Part shown: one piece after another, positions 61,501-64,000 of the stretch | How the letters are laid out: each line of letters begins with the position of its first letter | Position numbering within the stretch: the first letter of the stretch is position 1 | Source of the DNA: Rotaria macrura | Taxonomy: Eukaryota; Rotifera; Eurotatoria; Philodinida; Philodinidae | Direction of reading: 5' to 3' | DNA: 64,000 nt | Assembly (NCBI GenBank): GCA_900239685.1 | Contig: OENT01000569.1 | Location: forward strand, 1-64,000 | The notes under the pieces: model-generated | Database searches by the model: none | Told to the model about the DNA's origin: nothing | What the model saw: the letters and a program-made list of their open reading frames with translations, nothing else | Made by a program: the position numbers and the translations under genes

Positions 61501-62054
61501 TAGCCACACCCAACCGTCAAAATTCGAAAACAATAGACACATTTAATAAGAACAAAAACCATCAAGTAGCAGAAAAGTCATATCCAGCAACTGCTACACA
61601 GCTTATTAAAACTGTAGAAGGGATGCCAAGAGATGAAAACAACATTTCCATTGACGATGGAAATCGAAAAAATCCTAATGATTATGACTCTGACTTACCA
61701 GAAGGATTGAACATTGATATAGGTACGATTAAAAACCTTCAAACTCAAATTGATAAGCTCAACAAAACAAAACCAGATCAACAAACAATCGATGATCTTG
61801 TGAAATCTGGTAAACAAAGAAATGAAGAAATTGATAATTTACGAAAACATGTGAAAAAAAATGAAGACGGTTTGAGTAAGTTCACAGCAGATTTGACTGC
61901 TCTTCGTCGTGAGTTGGCTCAAGAACCAAAGTTAATACATCTACCATCAGGAAACAAAAGTCAACATACTCCAGAAGAAGAAATTCAAGCAATTATGCCT
62001 TTTATTGAACCGTTACCTATATTTGAAATGCTTATCGAGAATGAATGGAATTAA
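58599..62054 (+). CDS. Coiled-coil protein, multi-exon, unidentified
   Basis: Exons that join in phase: 58599-58657 (starts MDIEIGRQNRLKYDEALLEV), 58719-58812 (IELGEEQYNLLCQEMEKIKK), 58867-58932 (RKYARHIHPVKIRVTRDGHI) and 58989-59056 (TSNIDDSTDNEMQRDIPDEA). A further exon may start at 59322. The last exon runs from 60488 (acceptor TACCTAG) to TAA 62052-62054. The middle link between 59056 and 60488 was not resolved, so these could in principle be two genes. The last exon encodes about 520 residues: heptad-rich coiled coil at the start (SRLDEIQKKLDEFIDKMNTL, then a long K/E/R-rich stretch), a polar S/N/Q/P-rich middle (VGETTQTQPVVATPNRQNSK), and more coiled coil near the end (NIDIGTIKNLQTQIDKLNKT). 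There are no catalytic motifs; a structural or adaptor role is a guess. It converges with the next gene. Confidence 0.65.
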
Positions 62055-62792
62055 ATTGATTAGAACTACAATATGAGTGATTTGTAATCACACTGTATTG
62101 TTTGTGAGCAAAAGATTCAAAATAAAATGTTTTGATCCGATACTTTTTGCTACTTAATTTTAGAAGATAACAGGAAAAAATCCCTACTACCACTAAAAAA
62201 GGCCACAGAGATACAGATGTTCCAGAAAATCATTATTGTCCGTATCCCTATATATAATTTTTTATGAAAAATTAAAAATTTATGGAAACTAAAAGTGCGG
62301 GTGTAATGCTTGATAGATCTCTGCGAGACCAATTCAAGGGCTCATGTTCCACGCCCGTTGCATCTTTATACCACCTATGCATAGAAAGGCATTATGTTCG
62401 CTGTAATCGAAAGGAACTTTGGCTAGATCACCAGATATTTTCATATAGGAAAAATAAAACTTTACTACTGACGACGAGGACTCTGTTGCACTATCAATAA
62501 CACTGTATAGTGTCTTCAAAGATGTATCGATGGATATAAAATAACCATGACTTTATATACGATTCGGTATAAATACTAAAGAACTGCATATGATAATCAG
62601 TTCATTTTTTCAGTTTGGTCGTGAGAGTTACATAGGAGATAAAGAGAAAAACAACGTGTTCAAATCAGGCTATAGAAATTAGCGTTATTTATAATCTTTT
62701 TCGAAAATTGAAACAATCCAATGAAATTACAAACCACTCGTTTACATAAAACGTTTAATCTTGAATAAAAACGAAGTAAGATTCAATAGTGT
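62055..62792. other. Convergent intergenic region
   Basis: This region carries the 3' flanks of both neighbouring genes. AATAAA at about 62110 (in CAAAATAAAATG) could be the polyadenylation signal of the coiled-coil gene. Nothing else is recognised. Confidence 0.5.
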
Positions 62793-64000
62793 TTATGATA
62801 TAATTATGGTTTCCCATATATTTTCCCTGAAATGAAATTCATTTGGAATCTTTTGACCATTTTCGTGCCAACGAACTTCCTTCAATGAAGGTTCACGGCA
62901 CCGAAATTTTATTACATTCATATCGCCGTTAACTCTTACATCGTTTTTATTAAATTGAACACCAGGTCTTCGAAAGAAATCATATGTATTCCACTGATCT
63001 GCATCATTAGAAGCATCTTTCGGCTGAATCTTCGTCATTACAATATGAAGATAGATCTTCGGCCTATAAGGCACATGGCATATCGAATTAATAAAAAACT
63101 CATTTAAATCATCCGTATTGTTCACTTCTGAGATTGTGAGCTGTGTAAGACTGTTAACGAGAATTTCGAATGCATATTGAACAATACATTGCATAGAGGA
63201 AGCTTCGCGATCATTAAGAGTACGGTTTTTACATTTTGTTAAGCAACTACAACACGATTGACAGCACGCAACACAGCAACACGGTTTCTTTTCATCACTT
63301 TTCTTGGTGACAGTTTGCTCATCTTTCGAAGTGGGAAATTTTTGAATTTGTATTTTGTACATAGTAGTTAATTTTTCAGAAATTTTATCAGCGGCTTCAT
63401 ATAATTTCTCTCGCTCATCAAGACATCCCACATGTGTTAATGCGTTCTGAATACGAATTTTATCGAGTTCTTCGAAGCCGGCTTGACATATGTCAAAAAT
63501 AGACTTAGCAGCCCCACCACCCATAGGTAAATAATCACTTAAATATCCAAGTAGCATAGGAACATAAGATACTTTGGTAAATGTACCTGTAAGTGTATGT
63601 TGAAAGATACCTGTCGTAGCTGCCCGCGTAGCATCAAACAAATTGCACAAACGAGTCACTAATAATATATAAAATTCATGTTGTTCTGGTGAATCTTTGA
63701 ATTTATCGCTTGTTTTCTGCATGATTTCAACTTTGTTCAATTCAATTCTGATATATGTCGAACGAAACAAAATAAAAGGATTATCTGTTTTTGTAGATGA
63801 GATATCATCTAACTCATGCAATGTCTTCAATAGGCTGACCCAATCAGATTCCAGTGCACATTTTTCTAATATTTTTGACGTTTCTAGAATACCTTTCATT
63901 GTTGATGTAACAAACTGATCCACGATCCGTTCGGATGCTATTCCACCTGGATATTTATCGCACAATAGTTGAGCTGCATAAAGTTTGTTTATCGCTAGCG
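62793..64000 (-). CDS. Unidentified protein with cysteine cluster, 5' end outside the window
   Basis: The minus-strand frame is open from the right edge of the window to the stop at 62793-62795, at least 400 codons; the start lies beyond 64000. The protein begins here with KLYAAQLLCDKYPGG and is mostly helical. It has a glycine-rich hydrophobic patch (SDYLPMGGGAAKSIFDICQA), a striking cysteine cluster (CCCVACCQSCCSCLTKC, about residues 230-246 of the visible part) that could be palmitoylated or bind metal, and a C-terminal region with RPGVQFNKNDVRVNGDM and VRWHENGQKIPNEFHF. I do not know the family. No intron is visible in this part. The acceptor of an upstream intron, if any, is outside. Confidence 0.8.
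   Translation of the reverse strand, partial: LAINKLYAAQLLCDKYPGGIASERIVDQFVTSTMKGILETSKILEKCALESDWVSLLKTLHELDDISSTKTDNPFILFRSTYIRIELNKVEIMQKTSDKFKDSPEQHEFYILLVTRLCNLFDATRAATTGIFQHTLTGTFTKVSYVPMLLGYLSDYLPMGGGAAKSIFDICQAGFEELDKIRIQNALTHVGCLDEREKLYEAADKISEKLTTMYKIQIQKFPTSKDEQTVTKKSDEKKPCCCVACCQSCCSCLTKCKNRTLNDREASSMQCIVQYAFEILVNSLTQLTISEVNNTDDLNEFFINSICHVPYRPKIYLHIVMTKIQPKDASNDADQWNTYDFFRRPGVQFNKNDVRVNGDMNVIKFRCREPSLKEVRWHENGQKIPNEFHFRENIWETIIIS

Noticed and set aside
1..64000. CRISPR arrays, operons, bacterial promoters or ribosome binding sites
   Set aside because: None seen; spliced genes and a eukaryotic tRNA show this is nuclear eukaryotic DNA.

Overview
The window looks like a piece of a bdelloid rotifer nuclear genome, an inference from gene content. 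It is AT-rich and gene-poor, with most introns of about 50-80 bp and GT..AG borders. It carries an ADP-ribosyltransferase domain followed by kinesin-light-chain-type TPRs, an arrangement very common in bdelloids. It also carries a decayed member of a cysteine-rich membrane-protein family that I recognise as expanded in Adineta/Rotaria-type genomes. A eukaryotic tRNA-Ile(AAT) is present. Ambiguous bases (28395-28396, 54849) show that this is draft assembly.

Layout. 1-16.5 kb is mostly non-coding. It holds a decayed NAD-dependent epimerase/reductase (3840-4390, -), tRNA-Ile (4850-4922, -), a decayed membrane-protein gene with two in-frame TGA codons (7611-8888, -), a weak hypothetical ORF (9758-10243) and a 197-bp tRNA-derived repeat. 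16.5-26.1 kb is one gamma-glutamyltransferase gene of 11 exons. Ten of its exon junctions and phases are unambiguous, and a 6.5-kb intron 6 contains a Mutator-like (MULE) element with long terminal inverted repeats, a 9-bp target duplication, a transposase SWIM zinc-finger remnant and further nested inverted repeats. 26-29 kb is a repeat cluster: a second copy of the tRNA-derived repeat, a hAT-type MITE nested inside a G-rich foldback element, a CCCG palindrome, and a 1.06-kb element whose ends are arrays of a CGACGAAGTG motif. 31.1-34.2 kb is the ART-TPR gene, broken by stops and a frameshift.

35-42 kb holds small minus-strand genes and remnants: a two-exon fragment, an intact two-exon gene for a two-TM protein (37511-38151), a four-exon gene with an in-frame TAG plus a nearby partial copy, and decayed plus-strand coding sequence. 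47.7-50.2 kb is a membrane-anchored S9-family serine peptidase with an intact catalytic triad and one extra T in an 8-T run. 51.8-52.5 kb (-) encodes a secreted protein. 58.6-62.05 kb is a multi-exon coiled-coil gene, and 62.8 kb to the right edge (-) is the 3' part of a gene for a large protein with a cysteine cluster. The last two genes converge.

The complete genes are unrelated housekeeping or secreted functions, and I see no pathway or operon linking them. The main interest lies in the transposable-element layer: at least eight G-rich foldback elements across the window, two internally repetitive DNA transposons with clear target duplications, and a 52-bp GC-rich tandem repeat. A second theme is the number of genes in visible decay beside intact ones. 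All identifications were made by eye; none has been checked by a database search.
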